Shown one piece after another: positions 35,305 to 46,007 of a stretch of 64,000 nt of DNA (position 1 is its first letter; every line of letters begins with the position of its first letter). The DNA is from Afifella pfennigii DSM 17143. GTDB lineage: Bacteria; Pseudomonadota; Alphaproteobacteria; Rhizobiales; Afifellaceae. The translations under genes were made by a program, and so were the position numbers. The notes beneath the pieces were generated by a model. The model was given only the letters and a program-made list of their open reading frames with translations, was not told where the DNA came from and did no database searches. Where the stretch lies: positions 1 through 64,000 of the forward strand of contig NZ_JHZK01000008.1 of NCBI RefSeq assembly GCF_000688515.1, in the 5' to 3' direction.

Positions 35305-38300
35305 CCGCGGATCGGTGCAGGAGGCGGCGGCCTGCTGCTCGGCCAGCTCCATGAGAAGGCCGGCAGCGATCGTCGCCTTCGCCGTGGTGGCGCGGCCGTC
35401 GGCGAGGATGGAGGCGACGCGCGCCGCCGTGGCCTCCACGCGGCGGCCGGATTCCTCCTCCCAGTGCGCCAGGTCCGGCGCTGCGGAACCGGCATGGGCG
35501 AGCATGTCCGTGGCAAGGGCGCGATGGGCGGCCGACAGGCTGTCGCGCGCCTTCTCAATCGCCAGGAGCTCGTAGTAGTCCGACGTGTCGACATTGGCGA
35601 TCATGGCATCGAGCTTGGCGAAGGAGAAGCGCTCGGCGATGGCGTAATAGGCGGCGGCCGCCGCTTCCAGATCGCGGCCGCAGCGCTCGGCCACCAGCGC
35701 CACGTCGGTGCCGCTCGCCAGCTCCGGCAGGAGCGCCAGCTCCGCCGCGAGCGAGGCCGGCACGCCCGCCCTGGAGAACGCCGCCTGGCGTGCGGCGACC
35801 GCTTCGGCAGCGAATTCCGGCAACAGGCCCGGCAGGATCGGGCGTAGCGCCGCCAGCGTGGCGCGGTAGCGCTCCACCACCGCGGCGATGCCGGCGGATA
35901 GATCGACATTGTGCAGGAACCAGCCGATGCGGTCGATGAGGACATCCTGGACATCGCGATAGAGCTCCAGCTGAAGCTGGCCGCAGATGCGGTTGTCGAG
36001 CCCGTCGATGCCGGCATGCAGGCCCTGCATCGAAAAAGCGTCGCGCACGGCGGTGTAGGAACGGGCGACCATGGCCGCGGAGGCGCCGGTGCGGTCGCGC
36101 AGACGCACCAGCACGGTTGGCCCGCCGCGGTTGATCAGCGAATTGGCGACCTGCGTGGCGATGATCTCGCGGCGCAGGCGATGGCCGGCGATCTCCTCGG
36201 TGAAAGGCGCCTGCATGCGCTCGGGGAAATAGCGTGTCAGCTCGCGCAGAAGATAGGCGTCGTCCGGCAGGTCGCTTCTGACCAGATCGTCGAAGAGTGA
36301 GATCTTGGTGTAGGAGAGAAGGATGCCGATCTCGGCGCGCGTCAGCGGCTGGCCCTGCGCCCCGCGCTCGGCGAGGCGGGCATTGTCGGGCAGGAATTCC
36401 ACCTCCCGGTCGAGATAGCCGTCCTCCTCCAGATCGTTCATCAGCCGCGCCTGATGGGCGAGATTTTCCCGCCCGCGCAAGGATTCCAGGCTGATGGCCA
36501 GGGTCTGCTGATAATTGTTCCTGAGAACCAGTTCGGCGACCTCGTCGGTCATCTCCGCCAGCAGCTTGTCGCGATCGGCGCGTTTCAGGCGGCCGGTGCG
36601 CAAGGCCGGCGCGAAGGCGATCTTGATGTTGACCTCAAGATCGGAGGAGTTGACGCCGCCGGAATTGTCGATGGCGTCGGAGTTGCAGCGTCCGCCGGCA
36701 AGGCCGTAGGCGACACGCGCCTGCGAGGTCATGGCAAGGTTCGCCCCCTCGCCGACGACCTTGGCGCCGAGCTCGGCGGCGGTGACGCGGATGGCGTCGT
36801 TGGCCTTGTCGCCGACCTCCGCGTCGCTCTCGTGCGGGGCGCGCACATAGGTGCCGATGCCGCCGAACCAGAGAAGATCGACCTGCATCTTCAAAATCGC
36901 GCGGATCACCTCGTTCGGCCGGGCCGAAGGGCCGGGCAGGCCTAAAAGCGCGGAGATTTGCGGCGACAGGGGTATCGACTTGCTCTTGCGGGAGAAGACG
37001 CCGCCGCCCTTGGAGATGAGTCTGGCGTCGTAATCCTGCCAGGAGGAGCGGCCCAAGGCGAAGAGACGGCGACGCTCCTTGTGGCTCGTCTGCGGGTCGG
37101 GATCGGGGTCGAGAAAGATGTCGCGGTGGTCGAAGGCGGCCAGCAGCCGGATCGCCTTGGACAGAAGCATGCCGTTGCCGAAGACGTCGCCCGACATGTC
37201 CCCGACGCCGGCGACGGTGAAGGGCTGTTCCTGGATATCGACATCCATCTCGCGGAAATGCCGCTTCACCGCCTCCCAGGCGCCCTTCGCGGTGATGCCC
37301 ATCTGTTTGTGGTCGTAGCCGGCCGAGCCGCCGGAGGCGAAAGCGTCGCCGAGCCAGAAGCCGCGTGCCTCGGAGACGGCGTTGGCGGTGTCGGAGAAAG
37401 AGGCTGTGCCCTTATCGGCGGCGACGACGAGATACGGATCGTCCTCGTCGTGGCGCACGATGCGCTGCGGCGGCACCACGCCGTCGCCCTCAAGATCGTC
37501 GGTGACCGATAAGAGCCGGTCGACGAAGGCGATATAGGCCTCGCGGCCGGCCTCGAAGATTGCCTCGCGGGAACCTTCGGCCGGCAAGAGCCGCGGGAAG
37601 AAGCCGCCCTTGGCGCCGACCGGGACGATGACGGCGTTCTTCACCTGTTGCGCCTTGACCAGGCCGAGTACCTCGACGCGGAAATCCTGCGGCCGGTCGG
37701 ACCATCTGAGGCCGCCGCGCGCCACCGGGCCGAAGCGCATATGCACGCCTTCCACCTGGGGCGAATGCACGAAAATCTCGCGGAAGGGTCGTGGTGGGGC
37801 GAGGAAGGGCAGATCGCGCGGCTTCAGCTTCAAGGTGATGGCGAGCGGCGGCTCGCCATCGGCGTCGAGCGTGTAATAGTCGGTGCGCTTGGTGGCGAGA
37901 ATGACGGCGCGGCAGGCGCGCAGGATGGTGTCGTCGTCGAGGCTGACGACGGCGTTGAGCGCCTTGTCGAGCGCCTTGTCGGCATCCTCCTCGGCCTTTT
38001 CGCGCTCCTCGATCGCCGGGTCGAAGCGGGCGGCGAAGCGCGCCACCAGGAGGCAGGCGATCTCGTCGTTGCGGCACAGCGTGTCCCAGATGTAGTCGAG
38101 CGAATAGGGAAGCTGCGTCTGCCTCAGATAGCGGCCTACGGTGCGCAGGAGCGCCGCCTCGCGCCAGGTGACACCGGCCTCGAGCACCAGGGCGTTGAAG
38201 CCGTCATTGTCGGCGCGTCCGTTCCAGATGGCGCGGATCGCCTTCTCCAGGCGCGGCGCGGCCGGGCCGATGGCTTCATGCCTGCCGCTCTTGGGGCTCA

Positions 38301-40155
38301 GCGTCATGTCGTGGATATAGACGGCAGGCCGGGTGGCGGGCCGCACCAGATAGGTGCGCTCGTTGACGACGGCGAAGCCGAGATTTTCCAGCAGCGGCAC
38401 CCGGCGCGACAGCGGGATCGGCGTTTCCAGATGGTGAAAGCGCAACAGCGTGCGCTCCAGCCCGCCCTCCACGCGGCTGCGGAAATGTGCCGCGATCATC
38501 GACTGACCGGCAAGGCCGCGGCCGATATGAATGTCCTTGACCGCATCCTCGGCGGTGTAGGTGGCCCGGTATTCGCGCCCGAAGGCCTCGCGGTATTCGG
38601 CGAAAAGGCCGGTCTCATGCGGGAAGGCGTTCGCCAATGCCTCGCGCAGATCGTCCTCGAAGGTGCGGGTGATGTCGCGGATGCGCGTCTCCACATCGCC
38701 CTGGCTCGGATCGGCGCTCTCGGCGCCATCCTCCGGCACCGGGTTGCGGCCGATGATGAAATGGACGCGCGCCAGATGTCCCCCCGGGAAGGAGGGGAAG
38801 GCGGCGGAGACATGGCCGGCGAACATCTCGGCGAGCGCCTCGCCGATCTCCGCGCGGATATCAGAGGAATAGCGCTCGCGCGGCACGTAGACGAGGACGG
38901 AGACGAAGCGGCCGAAACGGTCGGCGCGGATGAGGGCGCGCACGCGCGGCCGCTCCTGCAGATGCAAGACCGCCATCGCCTGGTCGAAGAGCGTTTCCAC
39001 GTCCGCCTGGAAGAGCTCGGTGCGCGGGAAGCTCTCCAGGATGTTCAACAGCGTCTTGCCGGAATGGCTGAGGGGATCGAAGCCGGCCCTGGCGATGATC
39101 CGCTCGGCCTTGCGGCGGATGAAGGGGATCGACTGGACGGAGCGGGTGAAGGCGGTGGCGGTGAACAGGCCCACCACCCTTAATTCGCCGGTTACACGAT
39201 TTTCCTCGTCGAAAATCTTGACGCCGATATAGTCCATGTAGTCGCGGCGGTGGACGCGCGAGACGACGTTCGCCTTGATGATGATCAGCGGTTCGGGGCT
39301 GAGGAGGAACTCGCGGATCTGCGGCGTCATGGTCACCAGTTCACCGCCGCGGCGCAAAATCTTCATCTGCGGATCGCGCAGCAGGCCGAGCCCTTCGCCA
39401 TCGTTCGCCTCAAGGCTCTCGCCGGTGCTGGTGTCGTAGGAGAGCTCGCGCATGCCGAGGAAGGTGAAGTTGTCGTCCTCCAGCCATTCCAGCAGCGCGA
39501 TCGCTTCCTCAAGCTCCTCCTCGTCCAGCTGCGGCGGGTCCTTGCGGTAGTCGCGGATCGCCATGCGCAGACGGGCGCGCATGGCCCGCCAATCGGTGGT
39601 GACGACGCGCACCTCCTGCAGGAGGCTTTTCAGCGAGGCCTCCAGGGCGGCCTTGGCCTCCTCGTCGGGCAGACGGGCGATCTCGATATGCAGATAGCTC
39701 TCGCGCTCCGTCTTGGGCTTGGTTTCCCGGCCGGCCTGGGAAAAGTGCGTCAGCCTGCCGGCCTCGTCGCGCTCCACCTCCACGATGGGGTGCAGAACGA
39801 GGCGGATCGGCTGGCCGGTCGCCTGGATCTCGCCGATGACGGAATCGAAGATGAAGGGACGGTTCCTGCCGATGATATCGATGGCGGTCACCGGCCGGCC
39901 CTTCTCGTCGGCGGCGTCGATGTCGCGCAGCGCCACCTTGGGTACCTCCGGATCGCGCTCGGCGATGAAGCCGAAGGCCGCCTTGACGATGCCGGCGAGG
40001 CTGTCAGGCGGATAGAGCGCGATATCCTCGCCGGCGGAATGGGCGAAGAAGATGTCCGCAAAGCGCTGCAGCGTCTTGCCGTCCGGCTCCTGGCCGAGGA
40101 GCTTCTTGGTCGCCTGGATGCGTTTCTTCTTCTCAGGCTCGTAGCGATCCGGCAT
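35275..40155 (-). CDS. NAD-specific glutamate dehydrogenase, large (180-kDa) type
   Basis: A 1,626-residue enzyme that deaminates glutamate to 2-oxoglutarate with NAD, mainly for amino-acid catabolism. It belongs to the large GDH class with a long N-terminal regulatory region (ACT-like segments, e.g. [18 protein letters not shown] near residue 230), a central Rossmann catalytic core ([20 protein letters not shown], then [16 protein letters not shown] near residue 850, then the [16 protein letters not shown] area near 1160) and a C-terminal helical domain. The start [12 protein letters not shown] (40155) is preferred to the frame reaching 40212. It is divergent from the AhpD-like gene (94 bp between starts) and overlaps the purH end by 30 bp. 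Confidence 0.95.
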   Translation of the reverse strand: MPDRYEPEKKKRIQATKKLLGQEPDGKTLQRFADIFFAHSAGEDIALYPPDSLAGIVKAAFGFIAERDPEVPKVALRDIDAADEKGRPVTAIDIIGRNRPFIFDSVIGEIQATGQPIRLVLHPIVEVERDEAGRLTHFSQAGRETKPKTERESYLHIEIARLPDEEAKAALEASLKSLLQEVRVVTTDWRAMRARLRMAIRDYRKDPPQLDEEELEEAIALLEWLEDDNFTFLGMRELSYDTSTGESLEANDGEGLGLLRDPQMKILRRGGELVTMTPQIREFLLSPEPLIIIKANVVSRVHRRDYMDYIGVKIFDEENRVTGELRVVGLFTATAFTRSVQSIPFIRRKAERIIARAGFDPLSHSGKTLLNILESFPRTELFQADVETLFDQAMAVLHLQERPRVRALIRADRFGRFVSVLVYVPRERYSSDIRAEIGEALAEMFAGHVSAAFPSFPGGHLARVHFIIGRNPVPEDGAESADPSQGDVETRIRDITRTFEDDLREALANAFPHETGLFAEYREAFGREYRATYTAEDAVKDIHIGRGLAGQSMIAAHFRSRVEGGLERTLLRFHHLETPIPLSRRVPLLENLGFAVVNERTYLVRPATRPAVYIHDMTLSPKSGRHEAIGPAAPRLEKAIRAIWNGRADNDGFNALVLEAGVTWREAALLRTVGRYLRQTQLPYSLDYIWDTLCRNDEIACLLVARFAARFDPAIEEREKAEEDADKALDKALNAVVSLDDDTILRACRAVILATKRTDYYTLDADGEPPLAITLKLKPRDLPFLAPPRPFREIFVHSPQVEGVHMRFGPVARGGLRWSDRPQDFRVEVLGLVKAQQVKNAVIVPVGAKGGFFPRLLPAEGSREAIFEAGREAYIAFVDRLLSVTDDLEGDGVVPPQRIVRHDEDDPYLVVAADKGTASFSDTANAVSEARGFWLGDAFASGGSAGYDHKQMGITAKGAWEAVKRHFREMDVDIQEQPFTVAGVGDMSGDVFGNGMLLSKAIRLLAAFDHRDIFLDPDPDPQTSHKERRRLFALGRSSWQDYDARLISKGGGVFSRKSKSIPLSPQISALLGLPGPSARPNEVIRAILKMQVDLLWFGGIGTYVRAPHESDAEVGDKANDAIRVTAAELGAKVVGEGANLAMTSQARVAYGLAGGRCNSDAIDNSGGVNSSDLEVNIKIAFAPALRTGRLKRADRDKLLAEMTDEVAELVLRNNYQQTLAISLESLRGRENLAHQARLMNDLEEDGYLDREVEFLPDNARLAERGAQGQPLTRAEIGILLSYTKISLFDDLVRSDLPDDAYLLRELTRYFPERMQAPFTEEIAGHRLRREIIATQVANSLINRGGPTVLVRLRDRTGASAAMVARSYTAVRDAFSMQGLHAGIDGLDNRICGQLQLELYRDVQDVLIDRIGWFLHNVDLSAGIAAVVERYRATLAALRPILPGLLPEFAAEAVAARQAAFSRAGVPASLAAELALLPELASGTDVALVAERCGRDLEAAAAAYYAIAERFSFAKLDAMIANVDTSDYYELLAIEKARDSLSAAHRALATDMLAHAGSAAPDLAHWEEESGRRVEATAARVASILADGRATTAKATIAAGLLMELAEQQAAASCTDPRLVAEMAKAS

Positions 40156-40249
40156 CGGCTTCCTCTTTGTCGCCCGCTCGTGGGCTTGTGCAGCGGCGCT
40201 CGGCAGGATCACATGGAGCGCGGATGACCTTCAAGACTGGAGACGTTCT

Positions 40250-40828
40250 ATGGAAAAGGCTTGCGGCGGGCGTGTGACGGCGCTCGATCTGCCGATGGCC
40301 GAACCGCTCAGCGCGGAGACGACGGCCTATTTCGCCAAATGCGAGGAAAAGCTCGGCCTCGTCCCCAACGTTCTGAAGGCCTACGCCTTCGACGAGAAGA
40401 AGCTGCGCGCCTTCACCGATTTCTACAACGACCTGATGCTCGGCGACAGCGGGCTCTCCAAGCTGGAGCGGGAGATGATCGCCGTCGTCGTCTCCTCGGT
40501 GAACCATTGCTATTACTGCCTGACGGCGCATGGCGCGGCGGTGCGGGCGCTTTCCGGCGATCCGGCGCTGGGCGAGATGATGGCGATGAATTATCGCGCC
40601 GCCGAGCTCTCGGAAAGGCAGAAGGCGATGCTCGATTTCGCCGTGCTCCTGACCGAGCAGCCGGAGGCGATCGAGGAGGATGACAGGCAGGGGCTGCGCG
40701 ATGCCGGGTTTTCCGACCGCGACATCTGGGACATCGCCGCGGTGGCGGCCTTCTTCAACATGTCGAACCGGCTCGCGGCGGCGAGCGATATGCGCCCGAA
40801 TCCGGAGTATCATGGTCAGGCGCGGTAA
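40250..40828 (+). CDS. AhpD-like peroxidase-related protein
   Basis: A 192-residue carboxymuconolactone-decarboxylase/AhpD-fold protein of the uncharacterised peroxidase-related subfamily. The redox motif HCYYCLTAHGAAV near residue 85 has the two cysteines and the flanking His. It is preceded by LSKLEREMIAVVVSSVN, a standard helix of the fold, and ends with a conserved MRPNPEYHGQAR tail. It probably acts in peroxide or organic hydroperoxide defence with a thiol donor (inference from family). It is divergent from glutamate dehydrogenase and convergent with the TPM-domain gene. Confidence 0.85.
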   Translation: MEKACGGRVTALDLPMAEPLSAETTAYFAKCEEKLGLVPNVLKAYAFDEKKLRAFTDFYNDLMLGDSGLSKLEREMIAVVVSSVNHCYYCLTAHGAAVRALSGDPALGEMMAMNYRAAELSERQKAMLDFAVLLTEQPEAIEEDDRQGLRDAGFSDRDIWDIAAVAAFFNMSNRLAAASDMRPNPEYHGQAR

Positions 40829-40846
40829 GCGTTTGCCATCGCCGCC

Positions 40847-41539
40847 TCAGAGCTCGACGAGGTTGTCGGGCAGCTCGTTCGGATTGCCTCTGCTCGCCGG
40901 AACGTGCTCGGCGAGAATGTCGCCGCAGCTGGCGACGGCGGCAAGCAGTCCCTCGGCGATATCGCCGGCGCGGATATCGGCGATCAGCCGCTCCACGAGC
41001 TCGTCCCACACCGCCTGATCGACCTTGGCGTTGATGCCCTCGTCGGCGATCACCGCGGCGTAGCGCTCGGCGAGCGAAACGAAGATGAGGATGCCGGTGC
41101 GCTGCGACGTGCCGTGCAGATTGTGCGACAGAAACTGCTGCATGGCATGGCGCTCGGCGCGCTGGCGGCGCACGAAGCCGGGGATGAGCCAGGGCCGCAG
41201 CCCCGGCAGGGAGGCGAGAAGGGCAAGGGAGAGGAAGAGGACGATCTGGCCGGCGGCGAGGGTGCGCGCATCGAGCCCCTCGCCCCAGTAATCCTGCGCC
41301 TGGGCGAGCCATTCGCCGCCCGGCGGGGGCGCGGCGAGGAAGCCCTCCACAAGCGGGTAGAGGAAGGCGGCGGCGATGCCGGCGAAGAGGGTGGCGAGCG
41401 CCGCCCATAGGAGCGGGATGAAACGGTAGGAATCGCTCGATGCGGCGAGCACGGCGAAGATTTCGCCGGCGGTGCGCGATTCGGCGTCGCGGATGGCATC
41501 GGCGATGCGCGCGTGCTCGGCCTCGGTCAAAATGCCCAT
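40847..41539 (-). CDS. TPM-domain membrane protein
   Basis: A 230-residue protein that begins with a short soluble segment (MGILTEAEHARIADAIRDAE, then TAGEIFAVLA). Two transmembrane helices follow (about 43-63 and 95-115), then a C-terminal TPM-type segment (HGTSQRTGILIFVSLAERYAAVIADEGI, near residue 145). Family members resemble plant TLP18.3 phosphatase domains, but bacterial function is unknown. It is third in the lemA-TPM-TPM run and starts 9 bp after the preceding gene's stop. Confidence 0.85.
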   Translation of the reverse strand: MGILTEAEHARIADAIRDAESRTAGEIFAVLAASSDSYRFIPLLWAALATLFAGIAAAFLYPLVEGFLAAPPPGGEWLAQAQDYWGEGLDARTLAAGQIVLFLSLALLASLPGLRPWLIPGFVRRQRAERHAMQQFLSHNLHGTSQRTGILIFVSLAERYAAVIADEGINAKVDQAVWDELVERLIADIRAGDIAEGLLAAVASCGDILAEHVPASRGNPNELPDNLVEL

Positions 41540-41548
41540 TGCCTTTCC

Positions 41549-42274
41549 CTACCAGCTTCCGGAGGAGCCGCCGCCGCCGAAGGAGCCGCCGCCGCCGGAA
41601 AAGCCGCCACCGCCGGAGGACCAGCCGCCGCCCGAAGGCCCGCCCAGAACCACCGGGCCGCGCCTGCCGCGCCGTCCGGCGCCGCCGAAGAGGCCGGAGA
41701 ACACCATCATGAAGAAGACCGCGAAGAAGATGAGGGTGAAGATCGTGGCGCCGATATCCTCTTCCGGCACGCGGCTCTTGGCGCGCTCCAGCCAGGCCTC
41801 GCGATCGCCGCCGAGGACGGCGACGATATCCTCCGCGCCGCGCTTGATGCCGCCGGGAAAATCGCCCGCCTTGAAACGCGGAATGATGGAACCCTCGATG
41901 ATGAGCTTGGCGATGGCGTCGGTCAGCACCGGCTCAAGGCCGTAGCCGACCTCGATCCTGACCTGCCGCTCGTTGGGGGCGACGAGGAGGAGGACGCCGT
42001 TGTCCTTGTCCTTCTGGCCGATCTGCCAGGCGCGGCCGAGCGCGACGCCGTATTCCTCGATGGAGCGGCCATCGAGCGAGGCGACGGTGACGACGACGAA
42101 CTGGTCGGTGGTCTGGCTTTCCAGCCCTTCCGACAGGCTCGTCAGCTCCGCTTCCTCCTCCGGCGTCAAAAGCTCCGCCTGGTCGACGACGCGACCGGTG
42201 AGGGCCGGGAAATCCTGCGCCGCCGCCGGCACGGCGAGGACGAGAAGCAGGAAAAGGGCAGGAAGAAAGCGCAA
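41549..42274 (-). CDS. Exported TPM-domain protein with glycine-rich tail
   Basis: A 241-residue protein with a signal peptide (FLPALFLLLVLAVPAAAQ), a periplasmic TPM domain (about 22-150: LTGRVVDQAELLTPEEEAEL, then DNGVLLLVAPNERQVRIEVG), one transmembrane helix (about 175-195), and a tail of Gly/Ser runs ending GGGGSSGSW. The start is a TTG at 42274-42272, 16 bp after the lemA stop, with GGAAAA upstream. No ATG lies near the signal peptide. The Gly/Ser-rich end finishing in Trp is a recurring feature of this YgcG-like family. It is co-transcribed with lemA. Confidence 0.88.
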   Translation of the reverse strand: MRFLPALFLLLVLAVPAAAQDFPALTGRVVDQAELLTPEEEAELTSLSEGLESQTTDQFVVVTVASLDGRSIEEYGVALGRAWQIGQKDKDNGVLLLVAPNERQVRIEVGYGLEPVLTDAIAKLIIEGSIIPRFKAGDFPGGIKRGAEDIVAVLGGDREAWLERAKSRVPEEDIGATIFTLIFFAVFFMMVFSGLFGGAGRRGRRGPVVLGGPSGGGWSSGGGGFSGGGGSFGGGGSSGSW

Positions 42275-42290
42275 TTTTCCGGGCAGAAGC

Positions 42291-42917
42291 TCAGTTGGCC
42301 GGCTGGCCGGCGGGGGCCGCGCCGGTGCCGAAATCGACCTGCGGCGGGGCGGCGTTCTCCGGCGCCGTCTCGAAATTGGCCATCGGTTCGTTGCCGGAAT
42401 AGAGCGTCATCGCCCAGAGCCGGCCCGGGAAGGTCTTCAGCTCGGTGTTATATTGGCGCACCGCCTCGATATAGTCGCGCCGGGCGACGGCGATGCGGTT
42501 CTCCGTGCCTTCCAGCTGCGACTGCAGGGCGAGGAAGTTCTGGTTGGATTTCAGGTCCGGATAGTTCTCGGTAATAGCGAGGAGCCGGCCGAGCGCGGCT
42601 CCGAGCTCGCCCTGCGCCTCCTGGTAGCGGCGCATCGCCTCCGCATCGGTCGGGTCGACCTGAAGATTGGTCTGCGTCGCCTTGGAGCGCGCTTCCACCA
42701 CGGCGGTCAAGACCTCGCGCTCCTGGGCGGCGAAGCCTTTGACGGTCTCCACCAGGTTCGGCACCAGATCGGCGCGGCGCTGGTATTGGTTCTCCACCTG
42801 GCTCCAGGCGGCCTTGGCCTGTTCCTCATAGGTGGGGATGGCGTTGATGCCGCAGGATGCAAGGAATGTCGCCGCGACGAAGAGCACGGCAAAACGAAGG
42901 GCAAGTACGGGGCGCAT
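42291..42917 (-). CDS. lemA: LemA-family lipoprotein
   Basis: A 208-residue LemA protein. The N-terminus has a lipobox-like FLASC near residue 20, followed by the LemA core: YEEQAKAAWSQVENQYQRRA near residue 32, DLVPNLVETVKGFAAQE, and ENYPDLKSNQNFLALQSQLE near residue 115. It folds as a long four-helix rod outside the cytoplasmic membrane. The lemA-TPM pairing is widespread, but the partnership is not biochemically defined. The ATG at 42917 places the signal sequence correctly; the frame reaching 42974 is not supported. Confidence 0.92.
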   Translation of the reverse strand: MRPVLALRFAVLFVAATFLASCGINAIPTYEEQAKAAWSQVENQYQRRADLVPNLVETVKGFAAQEREVLTAVVEARSKATQTNLQVDPTDAEAMRRYQEAQGELGAALGRLLAITENYPDLKSNQNFLALQSQLEGTENRIAVARRDYIEAVRQYNTELKTFPGRLWAMTLYSGNEPMANFETAPENAAPPQVDFGTGAAPAGQPAN

Positions 42918-42998
42918 CGTCGAATCCTCCGGAAGATGCCGGGCGCAAGGTAATGCCGCCGCCGCGCCGCGCAAGCGGCAAGACGCCGGCGAAACGCC

Positions 42999-43406
42999 TC
43001 AGCGGCCCGCCCGCCGTCCGGCGAGAAGCCAATAGACGAAGCCGCCGACGGCGCCGGCGGCGGCGAAGACGGTGACTTCGCGCGCGCTCGCCGGCGGCTC
43101 GGCGGCGATGCCGAGGAGGATCGCGGCGGCGCCGAGGCCCGCACCGAAGAGAAGGTGCAGAAGGAGCGAGCGCCAGCCGAAGCTCTCGGCGAAGAGAATC
43201 ATCAAGAGCGCGGGAATGCCGGCGACGGCGCCGACGACGAAGGCGGCGACGAAGGAGATGAGCCCCGCCTTGGCGAGGTAGTCGAGCACGGTCTCGCCCG
43301 GCTGCAACGCCGGCGGCACGGAAAAGAAAAGCACGGCCGCGGCAGCCCAGCAGGCGAGGACGAAGCCGAGCGGAACGAGGATGAGAATGCGCCAGAGGCG
43401 GGACAT
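42999..43406 (-). CDS. Small integral membrane protein, unrecognised
   Basis: A 135-residue protein that I do not recognise. It has about four hydrophobic segments (ILILVPLGFVLACWAAAAVLF; LISFVAAFVVGAVAGIPALL; LLLHLLFGAGLGAAAILLGI; VFAAAGAVGGFVYWLLAG) and a basic C-terminus (GRRAGR), suggesting both ends in the cytoplasm. It starts 10 bp after the rlmN stop on the same strand, so it is probably co-transcribed with rlmN. Homologues in that position occur in Rhizobiales genomes, but no function is known to me. Confidence 0.75.
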   Translation of the reverse strand: MSRLWRILILVPLGFVLACWAAAAVLFFSVPPALQPGETVLDYLAKAGLISFVAAFVVGAVAGIPALLMILFAESFGWRSLLLHLLFGAGLGAAAILLGIAAEPPASAREVTVFAAAGAVGGFVYWLLAGRRAGR

Positions 43407-43416
43407 GCGAATGGGC

Positions 43417-44637
43417 TCAGGCGCCGGCTTCCACGAGCCCCTGCGTCTCGCGTTCGCGCCTTGTCAGTCGCTCGCTGGCGCTCTTGAGCTGGCCGCAGGC
43501 GGCGAAGATGTCGCGCCCGCGCGGCGTGCGGATCGGCGAGGCGTAGCCAGCCCGGTTCACCACCTCGGCGAAGAGCTCGATCTGGTCCCAGTCGGAGCAT
43601 TCGTAAGCGCTGCCCGGCCAGGGATTGAAGGGGATGAGGTTGATCTTGGCCGGAATGCCCTTCAGCAGCCGCACCAGCTCGCGCGCCTCGGCGAGTGAAT
43701 CGTTGACGCCCTTCAGCATGACGTATTCGAAGGTGATGCGGCGCGCGTTGGAGAGGCCCGGATAGTTTCGGCAGGCCTGCAAAAGCTCGGCGATCGGCCA
43801 TTTCTTGTTGATGGGCACCAGCTCGTCGCGGAGCTCGTCGCGCACCGCGTGCAGCGAGATCGCCAGCATGCAGCCGATCTCGGAGCCGGTGCGGGCAATC
43901 TCCGGCACCACGCCGGAAGTCGACAGGGTGATGCGGCGCTTCGACAGGGAAAGGCCCTCTCCGTCGGAGGCGATGCGCAAGGCCTCGCGCACATTGTCGA
44001 AATTGTAGAGCGGCTCGCCCATGCCCATCATGACGATGTTGGAGACAAGACGCCCCTCGGCGGGGACGATGGCGCCTTCCGGCGTCGCAAGATCGGGGAA
44101 GTCGCCGATGCGCTCGCGCGCGGCGATGATCTGGGCGACGATCTCGCCGGCGGTCAGATTGCGCACCAGGCGCTGGGTGCCGGTATGGCAGAAGCGGCAG
44201 GTGAGCGTGCAGCCGACCTGGCTGGAGACGCACAGCGTGCCGCGGCCTTCCTCCGGAATGTAGACCGTCTCCACCTCGACCGGCCGGCCGGCGCCTTCGG
44301 GCGGGAAGCGGAAAAGCCATTTGCGCGTGCCGTCGACCGAAATCTGCTCGGAGACGATCTCCGGTCGCAGGATGGAATAATGCTCCGCCAGCGCCTGGCG
44401 CAGATCGCGGCCGACATTGCTCATGGCGTCGAAGGAGGCGGCGCCGCGCAGATATAGCCAGTGCCAGAGCTGGGCGCTGCGCATCTTCTGCTGACGCTGC
44501 GGCACGCCGATGGCGCCGAGCGCCGCGGCGAGCGCGGCGCGGTCCATGCCGATCAGCGACGGCTTGGCGGAGGTGGAGGGATGCGCGGTCGGCTCCCGTC
44601 GCTCCGCGGCGAGGGTGTCAAGGCTCATGGCGTTCAT
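43417..44637 (-). CDS. rlmN: Dual-specificity RNA methyltransferase RlmN
   Basis: A 406-residue radical-SAM enzyme that methylates C2 of A2503 in 23S rRNA and A37 of some tRNAs. The Fe-S cluster motif is [18 protein letters not shown] near residue 128. [14 protein letters not shown] is near residue 205, and the second catalytic Cys lies in IFAACGQL near the C-terminus. The start MNAMSLDTL (44637) is the best match to homologues. A terminator for the upstream ialB gene ends about 45 bp before this start, so rlmN should have its own promoter in the short gap. Confidence 0.96.
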   Translation of the reverse strand: MNAMSLDTLAAERREPTAHPSTSAKPSLIGMDRAALAAALGAIGVPQRQQKMRSAQLWHWLYLRGAASFDAMSNVGRDLRQALAEHYSILRPEIVSEQISVDGTRKWLFRFPPEGAGRPVEVETVYIPEEGRGTLCVSSQVGCTLTCRFCHTGTQRLVRNLTAGEIVAQIIAARERIGDFPDLATPEGAIVPAEGRLVSNIVMMGMGEPLYNFDNVREALRIASDGEGLSLSKRRITLSTSGVVPEIARTGSEIGCMLAISLHAVRDELRDELVPINKKWPIAELLQACRNYPGLSNARRITFEYVMLKGVNDSLAEARELVRLLKGIPAKINLIPFNPWPGSAYECSDWDQIELFAEVVNRAGYASPIRTPRGRDIFAACGQLKSASERLTRRERETQGLVEAGA

Positions 44638-44680
44638 CTGGTATCTTCGCGCCGCTCCTACCATAGGCGCGGCGGAACGA

Positions 44681-44718
44681 AAACGGGCCACGCCCCGGCG
44701 CGTTCCGGGGATGGCCCG
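44681..44718 (-). terminator. Rho-independent terminator of the ialB gene
   Basis: On the minus strand a long GC-rich hairpin (CGGGCCA outer stem, CCCCGG inner stem, 6-nt loop, one small internal asymmetry) is followed directly by TTTTCGTT. It starts about 40 bp after the IalB stop. It is the clearest intrinsic terminator in the window. Confidence 0.8.
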
Positions 44719-44758
44719 TCAGATCAGGCCGCTATCCGGCCAAGGCCGGGCGGCGGCG

Positions 44759-45256
44759 TCAATTGCAGGTGGCGCTGACCTTGTTGCTCGCGGCGGTGAC
44801 GCCGGAGAGCGAATATTCGTAGGTCGTCTCGTTGCCGCGACGCGACTTGCCGCTGATCTTCATCGACTTGCCGGCCTTCATGGCGGCGAAGAGCTCAGGC
44901 TCCTCGGCGGCGTTCAACAGCCAGGCGCTGTCGCCCTTGGTGAACATGGTGAACTTCTTGCCGTCGATATCGACCGTCACCGTCGACTTCTCCTCGAAGG
45001 GATAGCCGACGACGAAATTGGCCTCGTTGGAGATGTTCTCCGACGGGCTGGTGCGCACGAAGAAGGCAACCTTGCCATGATTGAGGTCGGACGGCATCTC
45101 CCTCTTCGGGACCGAATGGATGAAGCAGACCGTGCCATTCTCGCCGGGATAGCTCCAGGCGGTCCAGTCGTTGAACTGGCCGAGGGAGTTCGGCGTCTGA
45201 GCGAAGGCTGTCGTCGCAGCGAGCAGAAAAGCGCTGGTGAGGAGTGTCCGTAGCAT
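44759..45256 (-). CDS. Invasion-associated locus B (IalB) family protein
   Basis: A 165-residue exported protein with a signal peptide (LLTSAFLLAATTAFAQ) and the IalB domain: FNDWTAWSYPGENGTVCFIH near residue 28, FFVRTSPSENISNEANFVVG near residue 65, and SATCN at the end, giving paired cysteines. The family is named after a Bartonella invasion factor but is common in free-living alphaproteobacteria, where its role in the periplasm or outer membrane is unclear. It is a single gene with its own terminator and 245 bp of non-coding DNA upstream. Confidence 0.88.
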   Translation of the reverse strand: MLRTLLTSAFLLAATTAFAQTPNSLGQFNDWTAWSYPGENGTVCFIHSVPKREMPSDLNHGKVAFFVRTSPSENISNEANFVVGYPFEEKSTVTVDIDGKKFTMFTKGDSAWLLNAAEEPELFAAMKAGKSMKISGKSRRGNETTYEYSLSGVTAASNKVSATCN

Positions 45257-45501
45257 GCCTGTCCCGCATCAGATGGTTTGCAGTCGTTGACCCCGCGCCC
45301 AAGCAAGGCCGAGGCCCTTGCACCCTTCACACATGGGTCGTCAGGGTTACTAAATCATGAACGCCAGCATCTTGACGCACAAGAGCGTTCACATGCCGTC
45401 CCGTTGCCGGCCAGTTTGGCGCGCGCGGTGCGGCTGGGCACGGTTTGTTACGCCAAAAGCGGCCAGATTTTGACGTCGGGGCCGGAAAGCGGCGGCCAGG
45501 C

Positions 45502-45891
45502 TCAGGCATGCTCAGCCGCCGCCCCGTCCGTCTCCTGCGCAAGCGCCCTGCGCGCCGCCTCGCGATGCTCCTCGCGGATGGAGGAGGAGACGGCGGCAAG
45601 CGCGGCGGCAAGGACGGAGGCGTCGTCGAGAAAGCCGACGCCGAGAAGAATGTCGGGCACCATGTCGAAGGGGGCGACGAAATAGGCGAGCGCGCCGACG
45701 ACCGTCAGCTTGGCGCGCATCGGCGTTCTGGGATCGAGCATGGCGTAATAGGCGGCCACCACCTCCGGCATGAACGGGATGGCGCGCAGCGCCTTTCTGA
45801 CCGTCGGCCAGAAGGCGCGGCGGATGCGCGCCTCCTTCTCGGCGGCGTCTTCCGGACCCAAAATTTCCATCTCCGGCACGCTGCGGGCCAT
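45502..45891 (-). CDS. DUF1232 (YkvA-like) membrane-associated protein
   Basis: A 129-residue protein whose core is the DUF1232 pattern: LTVVGALAYFVAPFDMVPDI near residue 67, followed by LLGVGFLDDASVLAAAL. This forms a hydrophobic hairpin with the conserved Pro-Asp-x-Val-Pro-Asp turn. The N-terminal third is amphipathic. Function is unknown. I use the ATG at 45891 (MARSVPEMEI); the frame to 46005 would overlap the divergent SDR promoter region. A single gene. Confidence 0.82.
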   Translation of the reverse strand: MARSVPEMEILGPEDAAEKEARIRRAFWPTVRKALRAIPFMPEVVAAYYAMLDPRTPMRAKLTVVGALAYFVAPFDMVPDILLGVGFLDDASVLAAALAAVSSSIREEHREAARRALAQETDGAAAEHA

Positions 45892-46007
45892 CACGTCTCC
45901 TGTCGCTGCAACGTCAGGTAAGCGCAGGTAGGGCCCGAAGGCGACTTTCGCAAGCGGCGCGGCCCGGCTATGAGCCTTGGCCGAGACCATTTGCGGGGAG
46001 CCCAAGC

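Noticed and set aside
37648-39183. Open frame of 511 codons on the plus strand
   Set aside because: It lies wholly inside the conserved glutamate dehydrogenase gene on the other strand and is Arg/Gly/Asp-rich without recognisable motifs.
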